Under the pieces are notes generated by a model, which worked only from the letters and a program-made list of their open reading frames with translations, ran no database searches and was not told where the DNA came from. A stretch of 64,000 nt of DNA from an uncultured Bacteroidaceae bacterium (GTDB lineage Bacteria > Bacteroidota > Bacteroidia > Bacteroidales > Bacteroidaceae): assembly GCA_934394435.1 (NCBI GenBank), contig CAKRRN010000001.1, positions 124,001 through 188,000 on the forward strand, given 5' to 3'. The translations under genes were made by a program, and so were the position numbers. Position 1 is the first letter of the stretch. Each line of letters starts with the position of its first letter. Positions 7,369-17,075 of the stretch are shown in pieces.

Positions 7369-10300
7369 ATGAACAGAAGATTTACTTCTTTTCTTTCTTT
7401 GCTTCTCGTGGCACTCTTTAGTCTGCCTGCTTTTGCGCAGCTTGAAGAGTTGAACATGAAAGCGGTTTCTGTGGGAGAACCCTCAGAGACACTGATTCCG
7501 AATACCCAGTGGTATTTGGTTTACAACAAACGCCAGAACGGTCTGAAAGCAGGTGGCTACTGGCGTGATACCAAAGGTGAGAGTGTTTGTTACATGACCA
7601 ACGGTACAGAGGAAGATGTCATTAAGGAAGGTGATTTGGCAAAAGAAAAAGCCGACATCTTGGTACGTTTCCTTACTACAGATACTGAAGGTCAGTACAA
7701 AATCCAGTTTGGTACAGGTAATTACATGACCAAGGATCTCTGGACTTCTGCAAAAGAGACCGAGGCACAGGCTTACAATGTGTACACTATTGGTGACAAT
7801 GCAGGTCACTTCGGCATCAATAAGGCTGATATGGATGGCATTGTTGATAATAATGGTGGTGGTCAGACATTGGCATTCTGGGGAACTGGTGCGGTTGAGA
7901 ATGCAGGTGGCAATAACGACTGGAGTATCTACCCTGTCACTTTGTCTGATTTGAGTGAGCGTGATATTCTAAATGCAGAGATTAGCAAGCGCTTGTCACT
8001 CTATGAGCAGTATATCGATGGACGTGATAGTCTTGACCTGGGTCCTGAGATTGGTCAGTACAATGTGACCGAAGACGAGTATAATGGTTGGAAGGCTCAT
8101 GTACAGAAGGTTTACGATGTGCTGGATGGTAAGTATGCAGATATTACCAATGAGGAAATCCAAGCAGAGTTGGACGCTATTGACGAGGGTTGGACTTATA
8201 TACAGTCTAAACTCGTGAAATTGGTGATTGCTGATGGAAACTATCGTATTGTGAGTGCTATGGCATGGACTAATACGACCGTTGTAGGTAAGGATCCAGA
8301 GACAGAAGAGGATATTACAGAGGAGACTCATCCTACTAAGGCCATGTATGCTACGCTTGATACCAAGTTGGCCAAGTGGGATGATATGGATGAGACAGAC
8401 TGTCGCTATCTGTGGAAGCTGACCAATGTGGGCGAGGATTCTATTCGCGTAATGAATATTGCCACAGATGGTATTATCGCAACTTGTCCTCAGAGTAATA
8501 ATGCAACATTGGATCCTGCAAGTGATGTGACCATGCAATTCCACTTTATCCGTCGTAATGAGGATGGCAAGCTGGTTCTCTCCTTCCAAATTCAGGGTGG
8601 CAACCAGTATAGCTTCTTGCATTGCGGTGGTCATGGTGGTGGCAAAGGCAAGAGCGGCAATATCGTAGGTTGGACCAGTGGGGCTGATGCCAGCAACTGG
8701 ATTCTTGAGCCTGTGGATGACGAGACCGTAGCCAAACTCATTGAAGACTATGCTCCTTATAAGAACCATGAGCAGTTGGTACTCAACTATCAGGCTTTGC
8801 AGGCAAAGGGTGATTCGGCTATCATAGCTTCTAAGGATCAAACTTATGCTATTACACGTGGCGAGGGACTTCTCACCAGTGGCGAGCAGTTCTCAAGTCC
8901 TTTCACATGTTCTGAGGATGAAGAGGGAACTGCAGGAAGTTCATTCAACAACTTGTTTGATGGTGACAACAGTACCTATTGGCATAGTACTTGGAGCGGT
9001 GGTTCTGTGGCAGCTCACACTCACTACTTCAATGTGTCACTTGAGGAGGCTGTTTCCGAGGGAACAATGTTGCAAGCATATATCTATCGTCGTAATGTAG
9101 CCAACGATCATATCACCGCTATGACTGTTTACGGTAGTAACGATGCTTCGGCTCTCGATGATACTACAGAAGACAGCTGGACACGTCTTGATAGCATCAA
9201 TACTCCCTGGACCAGTGGTCAGAATGATGTGACAAGCGAATTGTTTAATGCTGCTGGATACCAGTACTTGCGCTTCTATATTGACAATACTGCAGGTTCT
9301 GGCATCTCCGAGACACGTGGCTACGCTCACATGGCTCAGTTCCAGCTCTATCCTGCAACGATTGACGGTAACACCCAATACTCTCAGATGGGTGAGGTGA
9401 AGACTAATCTGGAAGCTGCATTGGCAAAGGCTGCCGAAGTGGATACCGATGAGTTGACTGTAGACGAATATAAAGAACTGCAGGCTGCAGTGAACGCATT
9501 CCTGGAGGCTTTGGTTGATCCTGCGGAATTGGCAAGCACCATAGAAGCCAATAAGGATGCTGCGCAGTATGTTGTGACTGGTACCAACCCAGGTCAGTGG
9601 GCAGAGGGAAGCAATGGTGATGCACTCAACAAGCTGATTGTTGAGGCAAAGGCTTATCTGAAGAGTGGTGCATATACTCACGAGAAGACCGATGGCTATA
9701 TCGCACAGATTACCGAGACTGCTACTGGTATCATGGCTTCTGCTAACAAGGTAGAGGCTGGCAAGTGGTATTCAATTCGCTTTGATAGTGAGGAGAACTA
9801 TGACAAGTATGGATGGTCAAAGGGCAATGTTGTGAACGAGACTCTGGGCGACCTTTACAACACACGTCTGGCACCTGCTAATGTGATATCTGATGATAGT
9901 GGTTCTGGTCTCGATGGCTTCGGAGCTCTGAATGAGGTTGGTATGGACCAGGCTCTTCGTTTCATGAACTCTGATGATATTCGCAACAATGATCAGATTG
10001 CTTTCCGCTTCGTGGCTGTTGGTGATACAGCTTATTATATTCAGCATAAGAGCGGACTTTATGTGGCTGCAATGCGTAGATCTAACAACTTGACCCTGGG
10101 TCTCACTCCTGGTCTGTTTGATGTTAGAGCCGTAGGTTTGGGTAAAGTGCTTATCCATGCTCGTAGCCTGAAGGGTGAGGAGCTCTATGATAGCCCCATC
10201 TACCTGCATGCACAGAATGACGGTCATTCTCTTGTAACTTGGAACTCAGAAGAGGTAGGTTCTAATAGTGCTCTCTTTATCGAGCCTGTTTCAGATTTTG

Positions 10301-10989
10301 GTGAAGGTGAGGACGTAGCTGAGTCTATCAACGTGGAAGTTGTTCCCAATAGTATGAAGATCTGGTGCTATGCTGCTGGCTTTAAGGTACAGGAAGGTCA
10401 ACTCTACGAGTATAAGGGTTCTTCAATCGGTGACGACGAAATTAGTCTTGCATTCAATGAAGTGTCTGAGGCAAAGCCCGGACAGCCAGTTCTATATGTG
10501 AACGGTGTGCTTAAAGACTTCAATAAGGAAGCTGAACCCGAAAATGAAAGCTTGACAGTCACCAGTACTGAGTTTGCAGCAGAGCCTGATTCTGTAGGTG
10601 GTATTCATGGCCGATACACTTATCTGTGGGTTGATCCTGATTATGTGGTTGCTGTTGCAGGTGGTGTTCCAGCTCGTGAAGGTAATGTCTTTGAGGAGGC
10701 AAATGGCGAGGATGGCACAGACTGCTCACGTGACATTTCTGCTCATTCTGGTTATATTATCCCCGCAGAGAATGTTATTGATAACTTCAATGCTTCTGAC
10801 TATAGTTTGGTCTTCACTTTCAAGAAGGGTGCTAACGCCATTGAGAATGTGAAAGACGTTATCCAGAAGGGTGGAGATATCTATAGTCTGGACGGCAAGT
10901 TGCTGAAGAAGAACGGTACGCTCAATGACGTTAAGGCTTTGGGCCATGGTCTTTATGTTATCGGCAATGTTAAGGTGTCTGTAAAGTAA
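7369..10989 (+). CDS. Large secreted protein with F5/8 type C-like domain and C-terminal sorting-like tail
   Basis: 1206 residues with a clear signal peptide (MNRRFTSFLSLLLVALFSLPAFA). Residues of about 517-664 resemble a discoidin/F5-8 type C carbohydrate-binding fold (NNLFDGDNSTYWHSTW, then a beta-rich segment ending in MAQFQLYP). A helical segment with coiled-coil-like Ala/Glu content follows (about 680-730). No catalytic motif was recognised. The last 40 residues (IYSLDGKLLKKNG...GLYVIGNVKVSVK) resemble type A sorting domains of the type IX secretion system. The next gene encodes an M60-like peptidase with the same sort of tail, so it is probably a surface glycan-binding or glycoprotein-processing partner (inference). 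Confidence 0.75.
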   Translation: MNRRFTSFLSLLLVALFSLPAFAQLEELNMKAVSVGEPSETLIPNTQWYLVYNKRQNGLKAGGYWRDTKGESVCYMTNGTEEDVIKEGDLAKEKADILVRFLTTDTEGQYKIQFGTGNYMTKDLWTSAKETEAQAYNVYTIGDNAGHFGINKADMDGIVDNNGGGQTLAFWGTGAVENAGGNNDWSIYPVTLSDLSERDILNAEISKRLSLYEQYIDGRDSLDLGPEIGQYNVTEDEYNGWKAHVQKVYDVLDGKYADITNEEIQAELDAIDEGWTYIQSKLVKLVIADGNYRIVSAMAWTNTTVVGKDPETEEDITEETHPTKAMYATLDTKLAKWDDMDETDCRYLWKLTNVGEDSIRVMNIATDGIIATCPQSNNATLDPASDVTMQFHFIRRNEDGKLVLSFQIQGGNQYSFLHCGGHGGGKGKSGNIVGWTSGADASNWILEPVDDETVAKLIEDYAPYKNHEQLVLNYQALQAKGDSAIIASKDQTYAITRGEGLLTSGEQFSSPFTCSEDEEGTAGSSFNNLFDGDNSTYWHSTWSGGSVAAHTHYFNVSLEEAVSEGTMLQAYIYRRNVANDHITAMTVYGSNDASALDDTTEDSWTRLDSINTPWTSGQNDVTSELFNAAGYQYLRFYIDNTAGSGISETRGYAHMAQFQLYPATIDGNTQYSQMGEVKTNLEAALAKAAEVDTDELTVDEYKELQAAVNAFLEALVDPAELASTIEANKDAAQYVVTGTNPGQWAEGSNGDALNKLIVEAKAYLKSGAYTHEKTDGYIAQITETATGIMASANKVEAGKWYSIRFDSEENYDKYGWSKGNVVNETLGDLYNTRLAPANVISDDSGSGLDGFGALNEVGMDQALRFMNSDDIRNNDQIAFRFVAVGDTAYYIQHKSGLYVAAMRRSNNLTLGLTPGLFDVRAVGLGKVLIHARSLKGEELYDSPIYLHAQNDGHSLVTWNSEEVGSNSALFIEPVSDFGEGEDVAESINVEVVPNSMKIWCYAAGFKVQEGQLYEYKGSSIGDDEISLAFNEVSEAKPGQPVLYVNGVLKDFNKEAEPENESLTVTSTEFAAEPDSVGGIHGRYTYLWVDPDYVVAVAGGVPAREGNVFEEANGEDGTDCSRDISAHSGYIIPAENVIDNFNASDYSLVFTFKKGANAIENVKDVIQKGGDIYSLDGKLLKKNGTLNDVKALGHGLYVIGNVKVSVK

Positions 10990-11027
10990 GTATCTCTCTG
11001 TAGAGACACAATACAAAGATAGGTGTA

Positions 11028-11065
11028 AGCCCACTCCCTTTTTGCAAGGGAGTGGGCTTTTCCTT
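11028..11065 (+). terminator. Intrinsic terminator after the 7369-10989 gene
   Basis: AGCCCACTCCCTT pairs perfectly with AAGGGAGTGGGCT, 13 bp, followed by TTTCC-rich sequence. It separates the large secreted protein gene from the M60 peptidase gene. Confidence 0.85.
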
Positions 11066-11239
11066 TTCTATGCGAATTCGTACGAAAGCATTTGACTCAT
11101 ATCTGATGGCAGATTTGGGTTAAGGAATCCAGGCAGGTCGATAAACATAATCTTTCAGGTTTTGTTAGTTGAGTTACCTTTATTTTCTTCTTTATATAAA
11201 GTTTACGCGCGAGAAGTCTGCTTGTTTTACTATTTTTAT

Positions 11240-11247
11240 TACCTTTG
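11240..11247 (+). promoter_or_regulatory. Candidate -7 box (TACCTTTG) for the M60 peptidase operon
   Basis: TACCTTTG lies 30 bp before the ATG at 11278 and after the terminator of the preceding gene, so the M60 gene probably starts its own transcript. Confidence 0.55.
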
Positions 11248-11277
11248 TCCGTGAAATAATCTCTTATCCTAACTAGT

Positions 11278-14200
11278 ATGAAGAAAATCTACACCTTCCT
11301 CTTGATCGTGGCTACAATGCTGACGATGTCTGCTCATATACAGGCAAGTGCAGAGGAATTTACTGGAAAAATTTTATCTGTTGGAAATACCGTTACCTCA
11401 TTGGAGGCAGGGAAATGGTATTTCTTGTGTAATCAGTCCACAGGACGCTATGTCTGCGAAGGAAGTGATAATACATTGGGTCTTTCTTCTGATACACCCA
11501 ATGGTTTAGAAGCTTCCGCTAATCTGGGTTATCTCGTTCAGTTAGAAAGTACGGGTGAAAATGGCAAGTATTATTTGAAATCTGGACTTGGGAACTATTA
11601 TCGAAGCGTAACTTCTTCGAAGAATAATGGAACGGAGGCTTCTCAGCGCAGTACCAGTATCTACACCATTACTTCATTTGACGAAAAGTCTGGGCATTGG
11701 CTTTTCCGCAGCAATGGTCTGTATTATCTGCAGGATAATAATGGCAAATTGCTTGGAGTCAATTCTGTAGGATCTGTGGGTGGAAACCGCGATTGGGCTT
11801 TGCGTGAGGCTTTGTTCAAGGATGTGGCAGATCTTACAGGTACTTCTTACATCAAGTATGTACTCAATAAGGGTGGTTTGGTTCGTCTGACGAACCGACG
11901 CATTAGCAGTGCCAGTTTGGCGCAGGTTGGTGATATCATGCAGGGAACTCCTCTTCAGAAGAGTGACTTGGCACAGGTGTGGATATTGGGAAAGAACGGT
12001 GGTGGCTATACCTTGCGAAATGCCAGTACTGGATATTATCTGAATTCGGAAGATAATTACAGAAGTCCCAGTAGTAGTGCTGTAAAATTGTACGTACAGT
12101 CTAGTCCGAACAATACTGCAACATCCAGTTATGTGAATATCTCCACGGATGATAGCTTCCAGGGGAATGTCTGCCTAAACTTGAATGGTGATGCCACCAC
12201 TCTCTATAAGTGGGCATGTCAGGGTGACCAGGGCTCTGATTGGTCGATTACTCTGGTTGACAACTTCTCGCTCGAAGAGGTTGAGGCAGGCTTGCTTGCC
12301 AACAGTAAATACAAGGCTCCCCAGCCAGGTAAATATTACCGGTTGCAGAATATGAACTATAAGTCATACATGAGCGAGAGCATCACTTCGCATGGGGTTA
12401 GTTGTGAGAATCTTAATGAGGAGAAATTGGCTCAGTATTGGACTTTAGTGCAGGTGGGCAGTGGTTATGCTTTGCAGAATCTTTGTACACAACGTTATAT
12501 TACACTTCAGTCTGGTGCCTTGAGCAGACAGTATTCCACTCAGGTAGCCAAGCCAGCGAAGGGTTTTGCTCTTAATCGTACGGATGATGAGACAACCTTT
12601 ACTTATTATGTGGTTGACAATGGTTCTGTAGGTCTTCATTGTGATCAGAGTTCCAATGTGGTAGGATGGAGCACTACGGGTATCAGTGCCAGTACATGGG
12701 GCTTTGAGGAAGTCGAACTCTCAGATGATTTTATCAAGGAAGGGCGTGACGCGCTGAATAACTATTCTAATCTGGTGGCTAATATAGCCAAATATAATAC
12801 CGCTCTGTCAAACCTTTTCCAGGATAAGGCATGCACCGTACTCAAGGAGGACATACAGCAGTTGACAGACGAGCAACTGGAGTCAAATGCTGACTATACT
12901 GTTCTCACAGAGGATATGAAGTCCATGGTGAAGAAGGTGAAAAACAACACATGGCAAGTGTACAAGCGCGACAACGGTTATAGCCGTGATTTTGAGAAGT
13001 TCTTCCGCGTGCGTGATGACTACAAGGTGTATAGCAATTACCAGAAGATGGCGTGGAATGAGTATGCTGGCATGAGCAACTCGTTTGGCAAGCTTTCTGG
13101 ACCTACGGGCATTGTAGGCAAGACGGGTGACATTATATATATATATGTTGACGAGGAGCCAAGTGCAGACTGTACGCTTCAGGTGGAAGTTGTAAAGGAC
13201 AGTGAGTCGCCAGGTGATCATCAGACGGGTACTACCACCAATCTTCATGCAGGACTCAATGCGGTGGTGATGGGTGAGCCCAGCACCGTGTATATCTTCT
13301 ATCAACTGGATGACCCAGAGAAGTATCTTGCCAATTATCCCGATATGAAAATACATATTGAAGGTGGTGAACTGCAGGGCTACTTCGATTTGACACGTGG
13401 CATGACAAACGAGGACTGGATGTTGCTGCGTGAGAAGTTGCTTGACAAGAATAATATCGTGAATCTGAAGGGAGAACGTATTGTACATGTGATGCGTAGT
13501 GATTTGGTGAAAAGCGCACTTGCAGAAAGCAACAACGAGATGGAGGGTCTGGTACGTATATGGAGTAAGTATGTACAGTGTGAGGAGGATCTCATGGGCT
13601 TCCAGGAGGATTTGAAAGGTCGCTTCCGCAACATATGGAATGCTTTCTCAGTAGATCATGGTTATATGTATGCCACCACCTATGGAACGTATTACAGCGA
13701 TGGTACTCTGAGTACTGTGCTCAACTATAACACGATGACCACAAGTGCGGGTTCTATTTGGGGACCAAGCCATGAGATGGGACATAACCATCAGGCTTGT
13801 CTGAATATCGTAGGTGCCACAGAGGTTTCCAACAATCTCTTCTCAAATGTGAATGTTTATCTGCTGGGTATTTCTACCACACGTGGTACTGCCGTGCATG
13901 ATACCTTCAACTCATTCGCAAAGGGAACTGGATGGTTCGATATGGATATCTGGGAACAGACACGTATGTATTACCAGCTGTATCTCTATTATCATGCTCA
14001 AGGACACAATCCCAACTTTTATCCCACATTGTTCAAGTTGCTTCGTCAGGATCCTATTCGCAAGCGTAGCAGCGATTATGATGCCACACTGGTGGATGGA
14101 GACGGAAATAGAGTTGGTGGATACAAGTCTTATGGAAAAGACGATTACTTGCATATGGCGATGAAGATGTGTGATGCGGCACAACAAGACCTAAGCGAGT

Positions 14201-15453
14201 TCTTCGAAGTCAACGGTATGTTTGTACCTGTGGAAAACAGGTATGTGGGTGATTATGCAAATTATTGGGTAACCACCACCCAGAAGGATATAGACGAGGT
14301 GAAGGCTTATATGCACCGTTATCCCAAGGGACCAAACATTTGCTTTATTGATGACCGCGTAAAGAAAGAGCCTGTGGTGAAGGATAATCCTTTTGAGGGT
14401 AAAACCTCCAGCACCTATCGCGTGGACTATGAGGATGAGCTGACTCGTCGTATCGGATACTCTGATGTAGGTCAGTATACTGATTTCCATAAGGAGTATA
14501 TGACAAACGGTTATTATTACACCAAGACTTATAGTCAAGGGCAGTACACTTACCGTATGTATGGAAGTGGTGCTGTTGGCTTCAAAGTGTATGATTCGGA
14601 GGGTAATCTTGTTTTCCTCTCCAATAAGACTAAGTTTGCCATTCCTGCGAGCATCGCATCCAAGTTAGGCAAAGACTTCCGCATTGTGGCAGCAGAAGCC
14701 AATGGATATGATGTGTTGGTTCCATATGCACCAGCTATGTATAGAGGAGAGATGACCGCTTACTATGCTGGTAGTGATACGCCTCATACGGTATATTATT
14801 ATGGAACGGGGAATGATGGTGAGAGCAATATCAGTGACTTGCCAGACAATTCTGTTGCATACGTCAAGGAAGGTCAAGATGCCACAAAGCAACCCACAGC
14901 CAGTCTGCTTGCCAAAGCTAATGTGGTGAGCGCAGACCTGAGGGCACAGTCTCTGATAATTGATGGTGACAAGCCTTTCTACGTACCCACTGCCTTTAAG
15001 GCCGATAATGCGACTTTCACCAAGAGCGGTAGTGGCAGTCAAGCTCTTAAATTGCCTTTTGACTTGTGGGAAGGATACACAGGCGTGATAGAGGATAATC
15101 GCCTCAATGTGTATGTAGAGACGGCAAAAGCTGGTATGCCAGTGGTGGTAAGTGGAAATGTCAATCTTACGAAACAAGAGGCAGAGGTACTGGCTGGCAC
15201 CTATGCAACAAGCACAGGTGGCTATGTCCTCAATACGGAAGGCACTGAAGTGGTGGCTTCTGAGGGAGAGAATACTCCCTTCACCTACGTGTGGGATCAT
15301 GCTTTCGTTATTGATGCTACTGCTATCAACGATATTCTTGAGAGTGATAGTAAGGGGAGCGTTGCTGTGTATGACTTGCAGGGGCGTCGTGTCGTGCGAG
15401 TGACTCAGCCAGGTATCTATATGGTGAATGGCCGAAAGGTAATGATTAAGTAG
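11278..15453 (+). CDS. Secreted M60-like (enhancin/mucinase type) zinc metallopeptidase
   Basis: 1391 residues with a signal peptide (cut near QASA). The gluzincin motif HEMGH is at 832-836 and a Glu follows at 849 (GATE), giving HEXXH-X12-E as in peptidase family M60. The N-terminal half holds repeats of a QxW-poor beta-trefoil-like pattern (GKWYFLCNQSTGRYV, GKYYRLQNMNYKSYM, VGWSTTGISASTWGFE), possibly glycan-binding. The C-terminus (VYDLQGRRVVRVTQPGIYMV) resembles a T9SS type A sorting tail. Known M60-like enzymes cut O-glycosylated proteins such as mucins. The DUF6057 gene begins 3 bp past the stop, so it belongs to the same transcript. Substrate here is inferred only from the family. Confidence 0.88.
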   Translation: MKKIYTFLLIVATMLTMSAHIQASAEEFTGKILSVGNTVTSLEAGKWYFLCNQSTGRYVCEGSDNTLGLSSDTPNGLEASANLGYLVQLESTGENGKYYLKSGLGNYYRSVTSSKNNGTEASQRSTSIYTITSFDEKSGHWLFRSNGLYYLQDNNGKLLGVNSVGSVGGNRDWALREALFKDVADLTGTSYIKYVLNKGGLVRLTNRRISSASLAQVGDIMQGTPLQKSDLAQVWILGKNGGGYTLRNASTGYYLNSEDNYRSPSSSAVKLYVQSSPNNTATSSYVNISTDDSFQGNVCLNLNGDATTLYKWACQGDQGSDWSITLVDNFSLEEVEAGLLANSKYKAPQPGKYYRLQNMNYKSYMSESITSHGVSCENLNEEKLAQYWTLVQVGSGYALQNLCTQRYITLQSGALSRQYSTQVAKPAKGFALNRTDDETTFTYYVVDNGSVGLHCDQSSNVVGWSTTGISASTWGFEEVELSDDFIKEGRDALNNYSNLVANIAKYNTALSNLFQDKACTVLKEDIQQLTDEQLESNADYTVLTEDMKSMVKKVKNNTWQVYKRDNGYSRDFEKFFRVRDDYKVYSNYQKMAWNEYAGMSNSFGKLSGPTGIVGKTGDIIYIYVDEEPSADCTLQVEVVKDSESPGDHQTGTTTNLHAGLNAVVMGEPSTVYIFYQLDDPEKYLANYPDMKIHIEGGELQGYFDLTRGMTNEDWMLLREKLLDKNNIVNLKGERIVHVMRSDLVKSALAESNNEMEGLVRIWSKYVQCEEDLMGFQEDLKGRFRNIWNAFSVDHGYMYATTYGTYYSDGTLSTVLNYNTMTTSAGSIWGPSHEMGHNHQACLNIVGATEVSNNLFSNVNVYLLGISTTRGTAVHDTFNSFAKGTGWFDMDIWEQTRMYYQLYLYYHAQGHNPNFYPTLFKLLRQDPIRKRSSDYDATLVDGDGNRVGGYKSYGKDDYLHMAMKMCDAAQQDLSEFFEVNGMFVPVENRYVGDYANYWVTTTQKDIDEVKAYMHRYPKGPNICFIDDRVKKEPVVKDNPFEGKTSSTYRVDYEDELTRRIGYSDVGQYTDFHKEYMTNGYYYTKTYSQGQYTYRMYGSGAVGFKVYDSEGNLVFLSNKTKFAIPASIASKLGKDFRIVAAEANGYDVLVPYAPAMYRGEMTAYYAGSDTPHTVYYYGTGNDGESNISDLPDNSVAYVKEGQDATKQPTASLLAKANVVSADLRAQSLIIDGDKPFYVPTAFKADNATFTKSGSGSQALKLPFDLWEGYTGVIEDNRLNVYVETAKAGMPVVVSGNVNLTKQEAEVLAGTYATSTGGYVLNTEGTEVVASEGENTPFTYVWDHAFVIDATAINDILESDSKGSVAVYDLQGRRVVRVTQPGIYMVNGRKVMIK

Positions 15454-15455
15454 TA

Positions 15456-17066
15456 ATGAGTAAGAAAAATCAAAAGACCCAATCGATGTCTGCGCGAAGC
15501 AAGCAGCCTATGTCCAAGGCTGCTGCCCCACGCAGACAGAGACATATTCTGCTGCCGATACTGCCTTCCTTTTTTGTGGCAATATGGCTGTGGGGAGCAT
15601 TCTATTATGGTAGTGTGTTGCACGTTACTCGTGAATACAGCTTTTGGGCTGTAGACATGCGCCTCATGCAGTTTGTTCTTTCGCAGAGTTTTGGTCCGTT
15701 GAGATATGTTGGACGTATGCTCCTGCAAATCTGTCAGTATCCTTGGTTGGGTGCTTTGTTGTTGGCAACGATGCTGACCCTTGGCAGTTGGCTCTTGGGA
15801 TATTGCATGAGACTCAGTCCCAAATGGCGTCCCTTGCAGTATGTGCCTGCCTTTCTCTATCTTGGTGTGGTCACATACCTTGGCTTGGATGTCTTTTTCG
15901 AGGCAGAGACAGGATATCTCTTTGGTATTCCTTTTGTCGTACTTCTCGTGCTTTCTATCTGGGGCATAATGATACGCAGTTTTAGCCGTAAGCCAGTGCC
16001 ATCTCTGTTTCGAATACCTAAGGACGAGACTCCTCGTCAGAACTATTGCCAGATGATTCTGCTTGTGCTGGCATTCTCCATCATCATTGGATTTGGGGAG
16101 TGGAAGCGTCCTTATGTCAGAGTCGTATGTCAGGAGATGGCTATGCAGTACGAACAGGACTGGGCTGGTATACAACGAGTGGCACGTGCCAATGCCATTC
16201 AGAGCAATCGTCCGATGGCAGCCTATTATGCGATGGCTTTATTGCATACAGGACAGATAGCAGAGCGGATGTACGATATACGCTTGGACTATGATTCCCT
16301 TTACCTGCATGGTATGGACAAAATGCACAATAATGGTAGCGGACTATATGTGCCCGAGGGTAATTACCATGCTGGATTTGTGGAGCCATGTATGCATGCG
16401 TGTATGGAGCAAATGGTGATGTCTGGTCCGACCCTACGCTTACTCAAACTCCAGATTAAGTGTGCCTTGATGCGTGGCGAATGGATGCTTTGCCGCAAAT
16501 ACTTTCGTATATTGCATGAAGTGCCGTTTGAACAGGCATTTATTCGCAAGTACGAACCAATGGTGGAACATCCTGATTTGGTTAATAGTGATTCGGAGAT
16601 GGCACGTCTACGATTGACAGAGCCTATCCACGACTGTTTCGAGAGTCAGTTTCAGCAACCGTTCTTTATGGGGTACAATCTGAATCTGGTTGAGGCACGC
16701 AGTGCGGAAGCTTTGTATAATTGCCTTTGCGTCTGTTTGTATACTAAGTTGATGCCACCTTTTCTGGCGCGTACACAACTTCTTAAGGGCAGTACTCCTC
16801 CAGAGACTATTGCAGACGGATTGTTACTGGCTGAGATGAAACATCCTGGCGCTTCGCAGGGGTATGGTAATCTGGATATGCGAGCCACACGCTTGCAATC
16901 TTTCGTACAGGCTGTACAGCCTTACATGAAAGATCGTCCAGCTCATGCCTATGAATTGTTCAACAAGTACAAGGGCTACTATCCCTACTATTATTTCTTT
17001 GGCAACTTGAAGGCGACTAAGAAAGGTTATACTGGCGAGAAAGCCTCGAATTCAGGTGTAAACTGA
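15456..17066 (+). CDS. DUF6057 family multi-pass membrane protein
   Basis: 536 residues. After a basic, Ser/Lys-rich cytoplasmic N-terminus (1-30) there are about five hydrophobic segments (about 31-52, 92-115, 127-146, 150-172 and 197-215). The rest, from about 220, is a soluble helical region with a repeated look (NRPMAAYYAMALLHTGQIAERM, KCALMRGEWMLCRKYFRIL) like TPR-type helices. No catalytic motif is evident and the function is unknown. The ATG lies 3 bp after the M60 peptidase stop, and the CXXCH/PD40 lipoprotein gene follows 10 bp later, so the three are almost surely cotranscribed. Confidence 0.82.
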   Translation: MSKKNQKTQSMSARSKQPMSKAAAPRRQRHILLPILPSFFVAIWLWGAFYYGSVLHVTREYSFWAVDMRLMQFVLSQSFGPLRYVGRMLLQICQYPWLGALLLATMLTLGSWLLGYCMRLSPKWRPLQYVPAFLYLGVVTYLGLDVFFEAETGYLFGIPFVVLLVLSIWGIMIRSFSRKPVPSLFRIPKDETPRQNYCQMILLVLAFSIIIGFGEWKRPYVRVVCQEMAMQYEQDWAGIQRVARANAIQSNRPMAAYYAMALLHTGQIAERMYDIRLDYDSLYLHGMDKMHNNGSGLYVPEGNYHAGFVEPCMHACMEQMVMSGPTLRLLKLQIKCALMRGEWMLCRKYFRILHEVPFEQAFIRKYEPMVEHPDLVNSDSEMARLRLTEPIHDCFESQFQQPFFMGYNLNLVEARSAEALYNCLCVCLYTKLMPPFLARTQLLKGSTPPETIADGLLLAEMKHPGASQGYGNLDMRATRLQSFVQAVQPYMKDRPAHAYELFNKYKGYYPYYYFFGNLKATKKGYTGEKASNSGVN

Positions 17067-17075
17067 TAATATAAT

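Noticed and set aside
7996..8841. Long minus-strand frame inside the 7369-10989 gene
   Set aside because: It is a shadow frame from biased codon use in a long gene; the composition (Ile/His/Leu-rich, no domain) is typical of antisense reading.
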